Assembly (NCBI RefSeq): GCF_001904655.1
Contig: NZ_MRCC01000003.1
Location: 1 to 64,000, forward strand
From: Chroogloeocystis siderophila 5.2 s.c.1
Lineage (GTDB): Bacteria > Cyanobacteriota > Cyanobacteriia > Cyanobacteriales > Chroococcidiopsidaceae
Direction of reading: 5' to 3'
DNA length: 64,000 nucleotides
Under the pieces are notes generated by a model. That model searched no databases. It was not told where the DNA came from and worked only from the letters and a program-made list of their open reading frames with translations. Below are positions 1-7,354 of this stretch, one piece after another; position 1 is the stretch's first letter, and every line of letters begins with the position of its first letter. A program made the position numbers and the translations under genes.

Positions 1-37
1 GTTCATCCTTTTTTTCTAGCGCACCAACGCTTTTTTC

Positions 38-697
38 TCAACTGCGTAACTCCTGCTCAGATAATCTAGCACCAGTAAGAAACAGGAACTTCACAAAGGG
101 AGTGTAGTGCGGTGCTAGCTGTTCAAAGCCTTGAGAGATAGCTAATATCTCTGTGACTGTAAAAGGTTTGATTCTAGTCACTGGGGACTTCTTAAGCTTG
201 ATATTTAGATAGGGGTTAGCATCCACCAAACCTTGGGATATTGCCCAGTTGTAGCAGGCTCTGAGCATAGATAGCCTGTCCTTGATGGTTCTAGGTGCTA
301 ACTTAGAATCAGTTAGACTCAGTGGCTCTGTAAGGCTAGGGTTAACCTTGGCTATCATGGTTCTGACAGCCTTGTAGTGATTGGCTCTAGTTGCAGGTGA
401 TAAGTCCAAACTAGACACCCAAGCATCCCATAACTCTAACAACCTACTGGGCTTAGGCTTGTTTTGCTTTGGAGCTAGCCTATATTTGTCCAAGCTGGAA
501 TCAAAACAACCAGCTAAGATGTCAATCTGTATCTTATTAGCGATCGCCTTGGCTGTATTCAGATCTCTTTTATTGTTGTAGGTTCCTCCAGGTATTGGAT
601 TAAAGCTAAACCGCTTGCCTGAGAAACTGAACTTCAGTTGGATAGAGCCACAGTGATCTATAGGTTTGATTTCCCTCATGTCCCAAAGCTGTCCCAA
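38..697 (-). pseudogene. Truncated tyrosine-type site-specific integrase
   Basis: The 219 codons look like the N-terminal arm-binding/SAM-like region and the start of the catalytic domain of a phage-type tyrosine recombinase. The end reads FLFLTGARLSE, which is the block holding the first catalytic Arg (Arg211 here). The usual continuation with the HxxR box and the nucleophilic Tyr is missing: a few unrelated residues follow and a TGA stops the frame. None of the three frames in the 37 bases left before the window edge restores the domain. The start codon lies about 20 bp from the tRNA-Ala remnant and the gene points away from it, the arrangement of integrative elements that use a tRNA as att site. 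It cannot be catalytically active as read. Calling it a recombinase is fairly safe; whether the missing half lies outside the window is unknown. Confidence 0.75.
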
Positions 698-717
698 ATA
701 TGGTGGGTTAGCCTTGG

Positions 718-790
718 AAACCTATAGCTCAGCTGGTAGAGCGCTGCGATCGCACCGCAGAGGTCAGGGATTCGAGTTCCCTATTCTCCA
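718..790 (+). tRNA. tRNA-Ala(CGC) lacking its 5' acceptor strand (probable att-site fragment)
   Basis: From 725 rightward everything folds as a tRNA: D arm 727-742, anticodon stem 744-748/756-760, loop 749-755 with anticodon CGC (751-753), T arm 766-782 with a TTCGAGT loop, 3' acceptor strand 783-789 and discriminator A790. T787 corresponds to U70, half of the G3:U70 alanine identity pair. The seven bases where the 5' acceptor strand should be (718-724, AAACCTA) do not pair with ATTCTCC; GGGGAAT would be expected. The gene is therefore probably a 3' fragment left by site-specific integration, in line with the truncated integrase next to it. Confidence refers to the tRNA identity, not to function. 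Confidence 0.75.
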
Positions 791-881
791 TACTTTTCTT
801 GTCTTAAGTTTCCTCTAGGCGATCAAAGCTTGCCATAATCGCCGAATCTATACCAATGTCACTATTACGCATAATTACATC

Positions 882-1697
882 TTAAAAGTTCGCTTTGCTC
901 AAGTTAGCTCCTGTAAAGTCAACTTCGTTAAGCATAGCGCCGGTAAAATTAGCCTTACTTAAGTTCGCGCCGGTAAAATTAGCTTGGCTTAGGTCAGCGC
1001 CGGTAAAATTAGCTTTACTAAGATTCGTCCACCGGAAGTCAGCCTTGAAAAGATTTGCTCCACTGAGGTTTGCACCGAAAAGATAAGCACCAGTGAGATG
1101 CGCTTCAGTGAGATTTACTTGCACAAGCTCAGCCATATACAAATGAGCGCCAATTAACTCAGCTTCGTGAAGGTTGGCATGACTCAAGTTTGCATGATTC
1201 AAATTAGCTGCCATCAAGTTAGCATAACTGAAATTCGCTCGTCTTAAGTCCGCTGCACTGAGGTCTGCCTCTCTTAGGTTAGCTTTGCGTAACTCAGTTG
1301 CAATTAAGTTAGCGTGACTCAAGTCAACTCGCCTTACGTCTGCGCCTTTGAGGTCGGCTCCAATCAGATTAGCGTAACTTAAATCTGCTCCTGCAAGTTG
1401 AGCTTCCCTTAACTGAGCATCGACAAGTTCGACTTGTTGAAGATTAGCGTCAATAAGTTCAGATTTGTTTAAATTAGCTGCACTTAAATTAGCTTGAGTA
1501 AGGTTAGCTGCAATGAGTTTAGTTTTGCTGAGATCTGCCCTGCGGAGGTTAACTGCAACTAAATTAGCACCTCTAAAATTAGCTTCACTCAAATCAGCTT
1601 CGCTCAGATCTGGTTTAATTTGGATGTTTTTCTTCCTCCACTCAAGCCACTTTACTGCACCCTGCTGTAGTAATGCAAGATGCTCCATATTCGCCAT
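882..1697 (-). CDS. Pentapeptide-repeat protein
   Basis: After an N-terminal helix-like stretch (residues 5-25, with the LQQGAVKWLEWRK pattern common in cyanobacterial members), residues 30 to 271 are almost pure A(D/N)LxX pentapeptide repeats. These should form a right-handed quadrilateral beta-helix. There is no signal peptide or membrane segment, so a cytoplasmic location is inferred. The last repeats are nearly identical at DNA level (a GCCGGTAAAATTAGC-like unit on the plus strand occurs several times near 935-1015), suggesting recent repeat expansion. The protein stops inside a repeat without a capping sequence. The molecular function of most cyanobacterial pentapeptide proteins is unknown, and nothing here points to a partner. 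Confidence 0.9.
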   Translation of the reverse strand: MANMEHLALLQQGAVKWLEWRKKNIQIKPDLSEADLSEANFRGANLVAVNLRRADLSKTKLIAANLTQANLSAANLNKSELIDANLQQVELVDAQLREAQLAGADLSYANLIGADLKGADVRRVDLSHANLIATELRKANLREADLSAADLRRANFSYANLMAANLNHANLSHANLHEAELIGAHLYMAELVQVNLTEAHLTGAYLFGANLSGANLFKADFRWTNLSKANFTGADLSQANFTGANLSKANFTGAMLNEVDFTGANLSKANF

Positions 1698-1752
1698 CCA
1701 AAATCTCCTTCAATCAAGCAGCACCAATTTTCAACTTTAACTTATGACTACA

Positions 1753-2394
1753 CTATTCCTTACGCCCCATTGCAGGGTTTTCACGTCCCACAACGTTTTC
1801 AATTGCTGCTAATGCAGCACTCGAACCTGCTAAAATGTCTCGTTCTTCTCCACCTAAATAGAGGCGTCCAAAGCTGCCAACTGCCTGAATTTCTAAAATG
1901 TTAATTAAAGCTGCTTTCTCGGCTTCATTCGCGGCTAAAGCAGCATAAGCCGCTGGCTGAACTTCCATCACATAAAGCGTTTGTCCTGCTAAAATCATTT
2001 GTCCTCTACGCGTGCGATTGATTAATTGTGTATGATGCGCGTCAATATTGCGAATAATTTGGCTGGAAATAACGTATGGTTTGAGACGTTCGCGCTCGCG
2101 GACACCTAATGTCTCTAAAATTGCCTTACCCGCAGTCCGCGTATCGCCTTGGTTACTTGAATGAACTTCCAGAAGTCCGTAGAGGCGTTCGACAACTTGC
2201 ACTCCTGGGCGTACAGAAGTTGATTTTAGGGCAATGTCCATAATTCGGTTAATTTCTATACCTGGCGAGATTTCAATCCACAGTGAAGCATCGCCTGGCA
2301 AAGGCAAGAAACCTAACGCTACTGTCCCCATATAAGCTGCGTGCTGAGGCTGCAACCTGTCTAGAAATACATAACTGCGTAATTCTATACCCAA
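1753..2394 (-). CDS. ccmP: Carboxysome shell protein CcmP (tandem BMC domain)
   Basis: The 213 residues match the length of CcmP and hold two BMC folds (about 1-100 and 105-205), the layout of BMC-T trimers. Diagnostic stretches are the N-terminal [40 protein letters not shown] and, in the second half, [20 protein letters not shown]. Glu69-Arg70 in VQVVER correspond to the pore-gating pair described for CcmP. Stacked CcmP trimers are thought to act as gated pores for larger carboxysome metabolites such as 3-PGA or RuBP. The gene stands alone, away from any ccmKLMNO cluster, as is usual for ccmP. The start at 2394 gives the conserved N-terminus. Confidence 0.92.
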   Translation of the reverse strand: MGIELRSYVFLDRLQPQHAAYMGTVALGFLPLPGDASLWIEISPGIEINRIMDIALKSTSVRPGVQVVERLYGLLEVHSSNQGDTRTAGKAILETLGVRERERLKPYVISSQIIRNIDAHHTQLINRTRRGQMILAGQTLYVMEVQPAAYAALAANEAEKAALINILEIQAVGSFGRLYLGGEERDILAGSSAALAAIENVVGRENPAMGRKE

Positions 2395-2537
2395 GGTTTA
2401 AATCTCCGTCATCTTAGAATTTTGCAAGTGCAACATCTGAGTTTACACTTTGTGCTTCTGAAATCTGAAGTGCATTTGCTCACGCCTAACGCTAGCTTGA
2501 TACAGTTAGATACTTACACGATATGCGTCATTGATAC

Positions 2538-2570
2538 AAAAAAAAGGCTCAAGCAATTTGCCTAAGCCTC
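2538..2570 (-). terminator. Rho-independent terminator downstream of rbp
   Basis: Read on the minus strand, AGGCTTAGGCAA pairs with TTGCTTGAGCCT (12 positions, two G-U wobbles; the innermost pairs probably open as loop) and is followed directly by a run of at least eight T. It lies about 60 bp beyond the rbp stop codon and points in that gene's direction. Confidence 0.8.
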
Positions 2571-2586
2571 TTACATCATATTAGTT

Positions 2587-2608
2587 CGTAAGGGCGATCG
2601 CCCTTACG
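2587..2608. repeat. 22-bp perfect palindrome centred on HIP1
   Basis: CGTAAGGGCGATCGCCCTTACG is its own reverse complement, with the HIP1 octamer in the centre. It sits between the rbp stop and its terminator, so in the rbp transcript it would form an 11-bp hairpin. Half of it (CGTAAGGGCGATCGC) recurs inside a coding region near 43931, so it belongs to a dispersed HIP1-based motif. Confidence 0.7.
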
Positions 2609-2630
2609 CTAACGCACTAGTCTCGCGTGT

Positions 2631-2936
2631 TTAGTAGCGAGCCGAGTAATTACCATTTCGACGATTACCACCACCACTAAATGAAGTGCGATTTTCTCTT
2701 GGTTTCGCCTTGTTGACTCGCAAGGTTCGTCCCATCCATTCTGCGCCGTCAAGCGCATCAATGGCTAAGTCTTCCTCTGACTCTGTATCCATTTCTACGA
2801 AGCCGAAGCCACGCACCCGACCAGTTTCACGGTCAGTGGGTAGTTGAACGCGTTTTACAGAACCATATTCTGCAAAAACCGCGCTGAGGTCTTCTTGTGT
2901 AACCTCGTAGGATAAGTTACCTACATAAACTGACAT
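2631..2936 (-). CDS. rbp: RRM-type RNA-binding protein (cyanobacterial Rbp)
   Basis: This is a single RNA recognition motif over residues 1-80, with RNP2 VYVGNL (3-8) and RNP1 RGFGFVEM (42-49), followed by a short Gly/Asn/Arg-rich tail (FSGGGNRRNGNY). The architecture is that of the cyanobacterial Rbp family, whose longer-tailed members are often cold-induced. AGGAG sits about nine bases before the ATG. The upstream interval (2937 to about 3200) is AT-rich and gene-free, which would allow a long 5' leader. The protein probably binds mRNA in the cytoplasm; target RNAs cannot be read from sequence. Confidence 0.92.
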   Translation of the reverse strand: MSVYVGNLSYEVTQEDLSAVFAEYGSVKRVQLPTDRETGRVRGFGFVEMDTESEEDLAIDALDGAEWMGRTLRVNKAKPRENRTSFSGGGNRRNGNYSARY

Positions 2937-3206
2937 ACCTTGTCTCCTAAATCAGAAAGTTGTAGAGTTCTAGATTTCGGAGAGAAGCCTGTCAAAACTA
3001 AAAGGAAAAAGCCCATCAATTCTAAAAACAAACGCTGCAACCGAACTGTACTCTTATACTTCTCTATATTAGCATATGACTTTTATTTTTTTACTGCACG
3101 TATCGCAAAAATGCATTATTAAAAAATACTTAAACACGACAGTATTTTTATATAGTTATTGAGTGTTTTAATACTGAGCGATCGCGCTACAAAAATAATG
3201 ACACTT

Positions 3207-3482
3207 TTAGCGAATGGCTGGATAGCGAAACGGTATCACTTCTTGTAGCAAGCAAGCCGAGTTGCTCACACCACTAATCGTGAGTGTTGGATGAGAAAGA
3301 CCACTGATATGGAGATCGCCAATGTTGCGAACTGGACTATCGGCGCTGATAGCACTCAGTTTAGGGCTAATACTCGTGTGTGTCACTTCAATGTCACAAT
3401 AGCAACCGCACCGCGATCGCCAAAAAATATCATTTTCTACGAGTTCGCTTCCACCTAACCAAGCTGAATTTGTGCAAGTTCC
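3207..3482 (-). pseudogene. Open-frame remnant of unrecognised protein C-terminus
   Basis: A 91-codon open frame runs from just after a TGA at 3483-3485 to a TAA at 3207-3209 and contains no ATG, GTG or TTG that would make a sensible start. It has features of a decayed real gene: Cys-rich RCGCYCDIE, then a beta-rich stretch with two ISG repeats (HISGLSHPTLTISGVS), ending FRYPAIR. I do not recognise the family. It may be the tail of a secreted or repeat-containing protein whose 5' part is lost. Chance openness is the alternative. Confidence 0.3.
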
Positions 3483-3632
3483 TCATTGATTAACTGCTGC
3501 GAGTGGCGAATGGTATATGTCAAATCGCATTCAGAGCTAAGCATAAAGCAACTAGGAGGACTATAAACTTTTATATCAACTTTGACAAGAATGCTAGCAC
3601 AGCACGCGCTGACAGTGCATTATCGACAACGA

Positions 3633-4187
3633 TCACGATTCAACTTCTAGCAGGAAAGATTGAAATAAACACCAAGCCAAATCTTTTTGTGAAATTTCAC
3701 TAACAGGGAGCGGCCAAACAATATTAAATGTTGGGTCATCATAGCGCAGACCGCGCTCATAGTGTGAAGAATAAAACCCGCTCACCTGATACACTACCTC
3801 AGTATTATCCACAAGCGTTTGATAGCCGTGCGCGCACATTGCTGGTATGTACAAAGCCCGATGATTTTCAGCGGTTAGTTCTACACCGATGTGTTTAAGA
3901 AAGGTTGGAGAATCAGGACGCATATCGATGATAACGTTGTAAATTGTGCCTTGAGTACAGCGAACTAACTGTGCTACGCGGACTGGGGCAACTTGATAGT
4001 GCATTCCTCGCAGCGTTCCTTTTTTATAGTTGAAAGCTAAATTACATTGTGCAACAACTGGTTTAAGACCATGCGCCGCAAATTCACGCGCACAGAAGGT
4101 TTGAGCAAAAAAACCTCGATTGTCTTGCTGCTGCTCTAAGTCAATAATAAATGCATTTTTGAGTTTCGTTTTTGTAAATTTCATCAC
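3633..4187 (-). CDS. dTDP-4-dehydrorhamnose 3,5-epimerase-family protein (RmlC-like)
   Basis: 184 residues with the RmlC cupin pattern: RGFFAQTF (24-31), QCNLAFNYKKGTLRGMHYQ (48-65) with the catalytic-type His63, NVIIDMRPDSPTF (84-96), AHGYQTL (119-125), Tyr133, and KD at 168-169. RmlC epimerises dTDP-4-keto-6-deoxyglucose at C3 and C5 on the way to dTDP-rhamnose. One feature departs from the family. The usual GKLVR/AKLVR block reads AQLVRC, so the conserved lysine is glutamine, and the substrate or activity may differ. No rfb/rml partner is adjacent, unlike typical O-antigen loci. The start at 4187 and the second Met two codons later are equivalent. Confidence 0.8.
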   Translation of the reverse strand: MMKFTKTKLKNAFIIDLEQQQDNRGFFAQTFCAREFAAHGLKPVVAQCNLAFNYKKGTLRGMHYQVAPVRVAQLVRCTQGTIYNVIIDMRPDSPTFLKHIGVELTAENHRALYIPAMCAHGYQTLVDNTEVVYQVSGFYSSHYERGLRYDDPTFNIVWPLPVSEISQKDLAWCLFQSFLLEVES

Positions 4188-4613
4188 TGTCTCCAGAAGA
4201 AATCTCGCTCGATTTACTGAGTGTGAATGAGATATTTAGCTGTTTTAAGCGCGTGTATCCTCAAAACACAAAGTTTCTCCAGATAGTTTGAGTAAATATA
4301 AATAGTTTCTGCGCGCCATTTAGCACACTCAATTCACATTAAAATTCGCGTAGAAACTCATGAATTTTGCCAAAGCAACGCGATAACTTTGTTATTTGCC
4401 CCGTTACTCCCAAAATTCAACCAATATTCCCACTATTCAGAGAGACTCTTGGCAATCGTCTTTACTTCGACAATTATTAGTGGTGTCTCCAACTTGAAAG
4501 ATTTGATTGTGAATCACGCGGTTGTTCGACTGTACAAGCGATTACTTGATAAATATTGAGTACATGAACTAACTAACGCCAGGGGATGCTATCCTCACCA
4601 CCTTAATTTTTTT
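4188..4613. other. Gene-free interval, 426 bp
   Basis: I see no credible reading frame, structural RNA or repeat here. The stretch just upstream of the RmlC-like gene (about 4200-4360) is the likely place of its promoter, but no convincing -35/-10 pair was found. Confidence 0.5.
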
Positions 4614-4862
4614 CTATGCCGACCAAGCTGCGTTGTTTAAAATGATACCAAAACATACTTGAGGAGAAGCGCCACGACTATCACAATTTGAAAGATGCTC
4701 AACTACCCTCACCACAAAGCTTTCTAACTTCTTAGTTAGCCGTAAGTTTCGGCATGGATAACACTGCTCTTCTTGCTTGATAAGCATAACATCAAAACAT
4801 TTTCTTTTTTCATATCTATAATCCATTTGTTGATATATTACTGATGACTTCGCGTTTTGCAA
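4614..4862 (-). CDS. Hypothetical small protein, weakly supported
   Basis: 82 codons from an ATG at 4862. The product is basic and Cys-containing (CYPCRNLRLTKKLE, then a Cys pair SNCD...VCFG). No family is recognised. The same frame is open upstream of the ATG and reads a hydrophobic VWHLIIFLLQ, so the true start could be further 5'. It lies directly after a possible 53-residue membrane ORF on the same strand, in visibly AT-rich DNA. It may be a fragment or a chance frame. Confidence 0.25.
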   Translation of the reverse strand: MQNAKSSVIYQQMDYRYEKRKCFDVMLIKQEEQCYPCRNLRLTKKLESFVVRVVEHLSNCDSRGASPQVCFGIILNNAAWSA

Positions 4863-4887
4863 AAGAAAAATAATTAAATGCCATACA

Positions 4888-5049
4888 TTATTTATTCTCC
4901 TTTGATGTATTTTCCCAAAAGTATAGATTGCGTTTTGATTCTTTAGGTATTTGAGACGTGAATCTCAATAAACTCATAATAAATACAGAAAGCAAAAATG
5001 AGCTAATAAAAGCAGTAATAAACCCAACCATAAATCCTGTTAAAAACAT
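4888..5049 (-). CDS. Possible 53-residue single-span membrane protein
   Basis: ATG at 5047-5049, TAA at 4888-4890. The product begins MFLTGFMVGFITAFISSF and continues hydrophobic to about residue 30, then becomes basic and polar (RFTSQIPKESKRN). This is a plausible single transmembrane helix with an inside-facing positive tail. The ribosome binding site is weak. A hydrophobic stretch is easy to produce by chance in AT-rich DNA, so it is recorded only as a candidate. Confidence 0.3.
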   Translation of the reverse strand: MFLTGFMVGFITAFISSFLLSVFIMSLLRFTSQIPKESKRNLYFWENTSKENK

Positions 5050-6453
5050 GAAAGGTAGCCTACAAGATTCAAAAGAAAGGTATTTCGAACGCTTAACTTG
5101 TAAAATTGTAATCTTTTATTTTCAAATCTTCTGAGGAAAACTATTTTTTTAAATGCTATAAATGTTTTTTATCTCGTAATGTATCCATAATTTATCAGAA
5201 GTCAGTATGTTGATAAACAGATAACTTCTGCGTTAGTAGTACTCTTAAAGATTGCATTTTAACAAAAATCATTGTTTGTATACTATTTAAAAAACAAAAA
5301 CTTGTCGATACAGATAAGTTTAGGATCTGTTCAGTCCACATAATGTATTATGAAAAAAGCAGAGTAAAACGACCTTAACTAATACCATATCACTTTAAAT
5401 TTACTACAAATAGCAGCAGAGGGGGAGAGGAGAAATGATTTGTAGTTTTTATTTAGTGAAATAGTATAATTCGAAAGGTTTAATAATTGCGTCATATCTT
5501 CAACTAGAAGAGATAGAACGCAAAGTCGTTCACTATCAGGTATTTTGCTACTAGCAAAGCGAAGCAGTTGCTGCTGTAATAGGGTATACCTGTAACTGTT
5601 TATCGCTTTACTTATTTATTTTACTTGCAAATGGAGTAGTGAAGCTAATTATTAATCATTAACTGGAATTTGTATGTACTTAACGCTGCGGTCCAGTTTT
5701 TCTATAAAATTATTATAGTATTGCTGAAATTGACTTTTAATGATATCTGCATAAACAATAAGCTTTCATTCAGAATGAGACAACAGGCTTTGTTCTAGAA
5801 AGTTGTCAAGCTTTTCTCCTTCTGCCTTATTAGCAAGCTACTTTTTATACGCACTTTTACAGAGGATATAAATATTACCATTTAGAGTCTCTGTTGATTA
5901 TACTGGCAGGTAACGCGCCGAATTGAGCCATGAGTATAGTAAACGACTGCACAACATCTTTTAATTAACTAGATGGTTTGATAGCGCGTTAGTTCGCCAG
6001 AATCTCGCGTTTGATGATAGCGTCTTTCTTATTCTGCCAAGCTTAGGTAGGCTTTGATAATTAAACGTTTTGGAATGAAACTTAGTAATTGCGTTTTTTA
6101 CCTAAAACAGAGTGCGCCAGGGTAATACTTCAATCCCCAGTACTACTTCAAACATCATTGTGCTGTTGAGCGTGAAAACTTGTCGATATGGATTTATGGA
6201 GGAATAGAGTATTAGCTGCGATCGCCTTGTAATAAAAGAAAGGTAGAGGGCTTTTATATTGAAAACAAGAATTCTTCCCTCTGCCAAAAAGGAATACAAG
6301 CCCCTAGTACTCACAAGCAAAAAATAAATCTGCCTTCTACCTCTGTAATTCTGCTTCCATAACTCGCAAAATGTATCGCGTACTGTATCTTTGTTTCTGT
6401 ATTAAACTTAAATTCAGCAACACTGGCTAAAAAGTACGGTTAGCTTCAAAACT
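5050..6453. other. AT-rich gene desert, 1.4 kb
   Basis: No frame with recognisable protein features, tRNA, riboswitch motif or inverted-repeat pair was found. The composition is clearly more AT-rich than the flanking genes and HIP1 octamers are nearly absent. That fits decayed or horizontally acquired DNA better than functional native sequence. A 72-codon frame at 6102-6320 (minus) has no protein-like features. The last ~130 bp should contain the uraH promoter. Confidence 0.5.
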
Positions 6454-6816
6454 ATGGCAGGTAAACTAACTACGCACGTTCTAGATACAGCGCACGGTTG
6501 TCCGGCTATTAATATGGTCGTTGAGCTATGGCTGATAGATGCTCAATCTGGACAAAAAACACTACTGAAAACTATCACGACAAACAATGACGGTCGCACT
6601 GATGCACCTTTGCTATTTGATGAAGAACTCAAAGTTGGTGTGTATGAATTAGTTTTCGTCGTGCATGATTATTTTGCACAAAAGTTAGATAATTTGCCTA
6701 ATCCGCCTTTTCTTAATCGTATCCCGCTGCAGTTTGGTATTGCTGACACTACAGTACATTATCACGTTCCTTTATTAGTGTCTCCCTGGTCATACAGTAC
6801 CTATCGCGGTAGCTAG
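6454..6816 (+). CDS. uraH: 5-hydroxyisourate hydrolase (transthyretin-like)
   Basis: The 120 residues match the transthyretin-like hydrolase length. Signature elements are [11 protein letters not shown] (5-15, active-site His8), [10 protein letters not shown] (45-54, Arg48), HYHVPLL (102-108, His104) and the C-terminal YRGS tetrapeptide that distinguishes hydrolases from transthyretin. It converts 5-hydroxyisourate, the product of urate oxidation, to OHCU. The next two genes downstream on the same strand encode a urate/xanthine-type permease and an HpxO-type urate hydroxylase, which supplies its substrate, so this is a urate catabolic locus. No OHCU decarboxylase is present here. A gap of more than 500 bp before the permease suggests separate transcription. 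Confidence 0.95.
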   Translation: MAGKLTTHVLDTAHGCPAINMVVELWLIDAQSGQKTLLKTITTNNDGRTDAPLLFDEELKVGVYELVFVVHDYFAQKLDNLPNPPFLNRIPLQFGIADTTVHYHVPLLVSPWSYSTYRGS

Positions 6817-7354
6817 TATCACTTTGTTGTGGTTGTCCAACGGTAAATGAACGCAATTTATAAAAAATAAACGTTGGTAAGAAGTAAGTATCTATTACTG
6901 GTCAAAATAAAAATATTAATTATCAATCGGTTGGCTTATACCTTCAGTTAGCCCTTTTAACAGGCACTTGCGCGATACAGTTTTACAAAAGAGTAGTGAG
7001 TTTTGTTATTTTAAATACAAAAAACTAGATAAACATAGTTATACCTTATGTCATGTACTGTCATTGCAGTATACAGAATACATTGATGTCTTAACGTGTT
7101 AGGTAGTAATTATTATTTAGCTACTAAAAATTCTACATCTTAGACAAAAATATCAATAGTATCTTCCATACTCGCGTTTACAGCTTTAAAAACTCATAAA
7201 TTTACAACGCTCGAAAATGTTAATTATGAGCTTAAGTTCACAAATCCAATTTAAGTTGGAATAATGTTTGCCACAGTATAAATAATTACTATCACTTAGC
7301 GCACTAGAATAAAACTTGACTATTGATTTTGTTTTAATACAGTCTTAATTTAAA
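6817..7354. other. Intergenic interval between uraH and permease, 538 bp
   Basis: AT-rich, with no credible gene. It holds a canonical GTA-N8-TAC NtcA-type box at 7276-7289 and, nearer the permease, a TTGACT (7316-7321) / TACAGT (7338-7343) pair spaced by 16 bp. If used, that pair would leave only a few untranslated bases before the ATG at 7355. Confidence 0.45.
7276..7289. promoter_or_regulatory. Candidate NtcA binding site
   Basis: GTA-TAAATAAT-TAC matches the GTA-N8-TAC palindrome of the cyanobacterial global nitrogen regulator NtcA and lies 65 bp before the purine permease start. A TAN3T hexamer (TAGAAT, 7305-7310) follows, but only about 15 bp away rather than the usual ~22. The box is expected by chance several times in 64 kb of AT-rich DNA. 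The functional context, nitrogen scavenging, is the main support. Confidence 0.35.

Noticed and set aside
900-1600. Regularly spaced near-repeats resembling a CRISPR array
   Set aside because: The period follows the 15-base pentapeptide codon repeat with no unique spacers; it is coding.
895-1740. Plus-strand frames (895-1086, 1513-1740) opposite the pentapeptide gene, rich in APVKLALL-like repeats
   Set aside because: They are antisense shadows of the pentapeptide repeats; the minus-strand reading has the protein family pattern.
3503-3703. 66-codon plus-strand frame overlapping the RmlC-like gene
   Set aside because: Overlaps the conserved C-terminus of the epimerase-family gene on the other strand and has no homology pattern.
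6102-6320. 72-codon minus-strand frame in the AT-rich region
   Set aside because: No family pattern, no ribosome binding site, and composition like the surrounding non-coding DNA.
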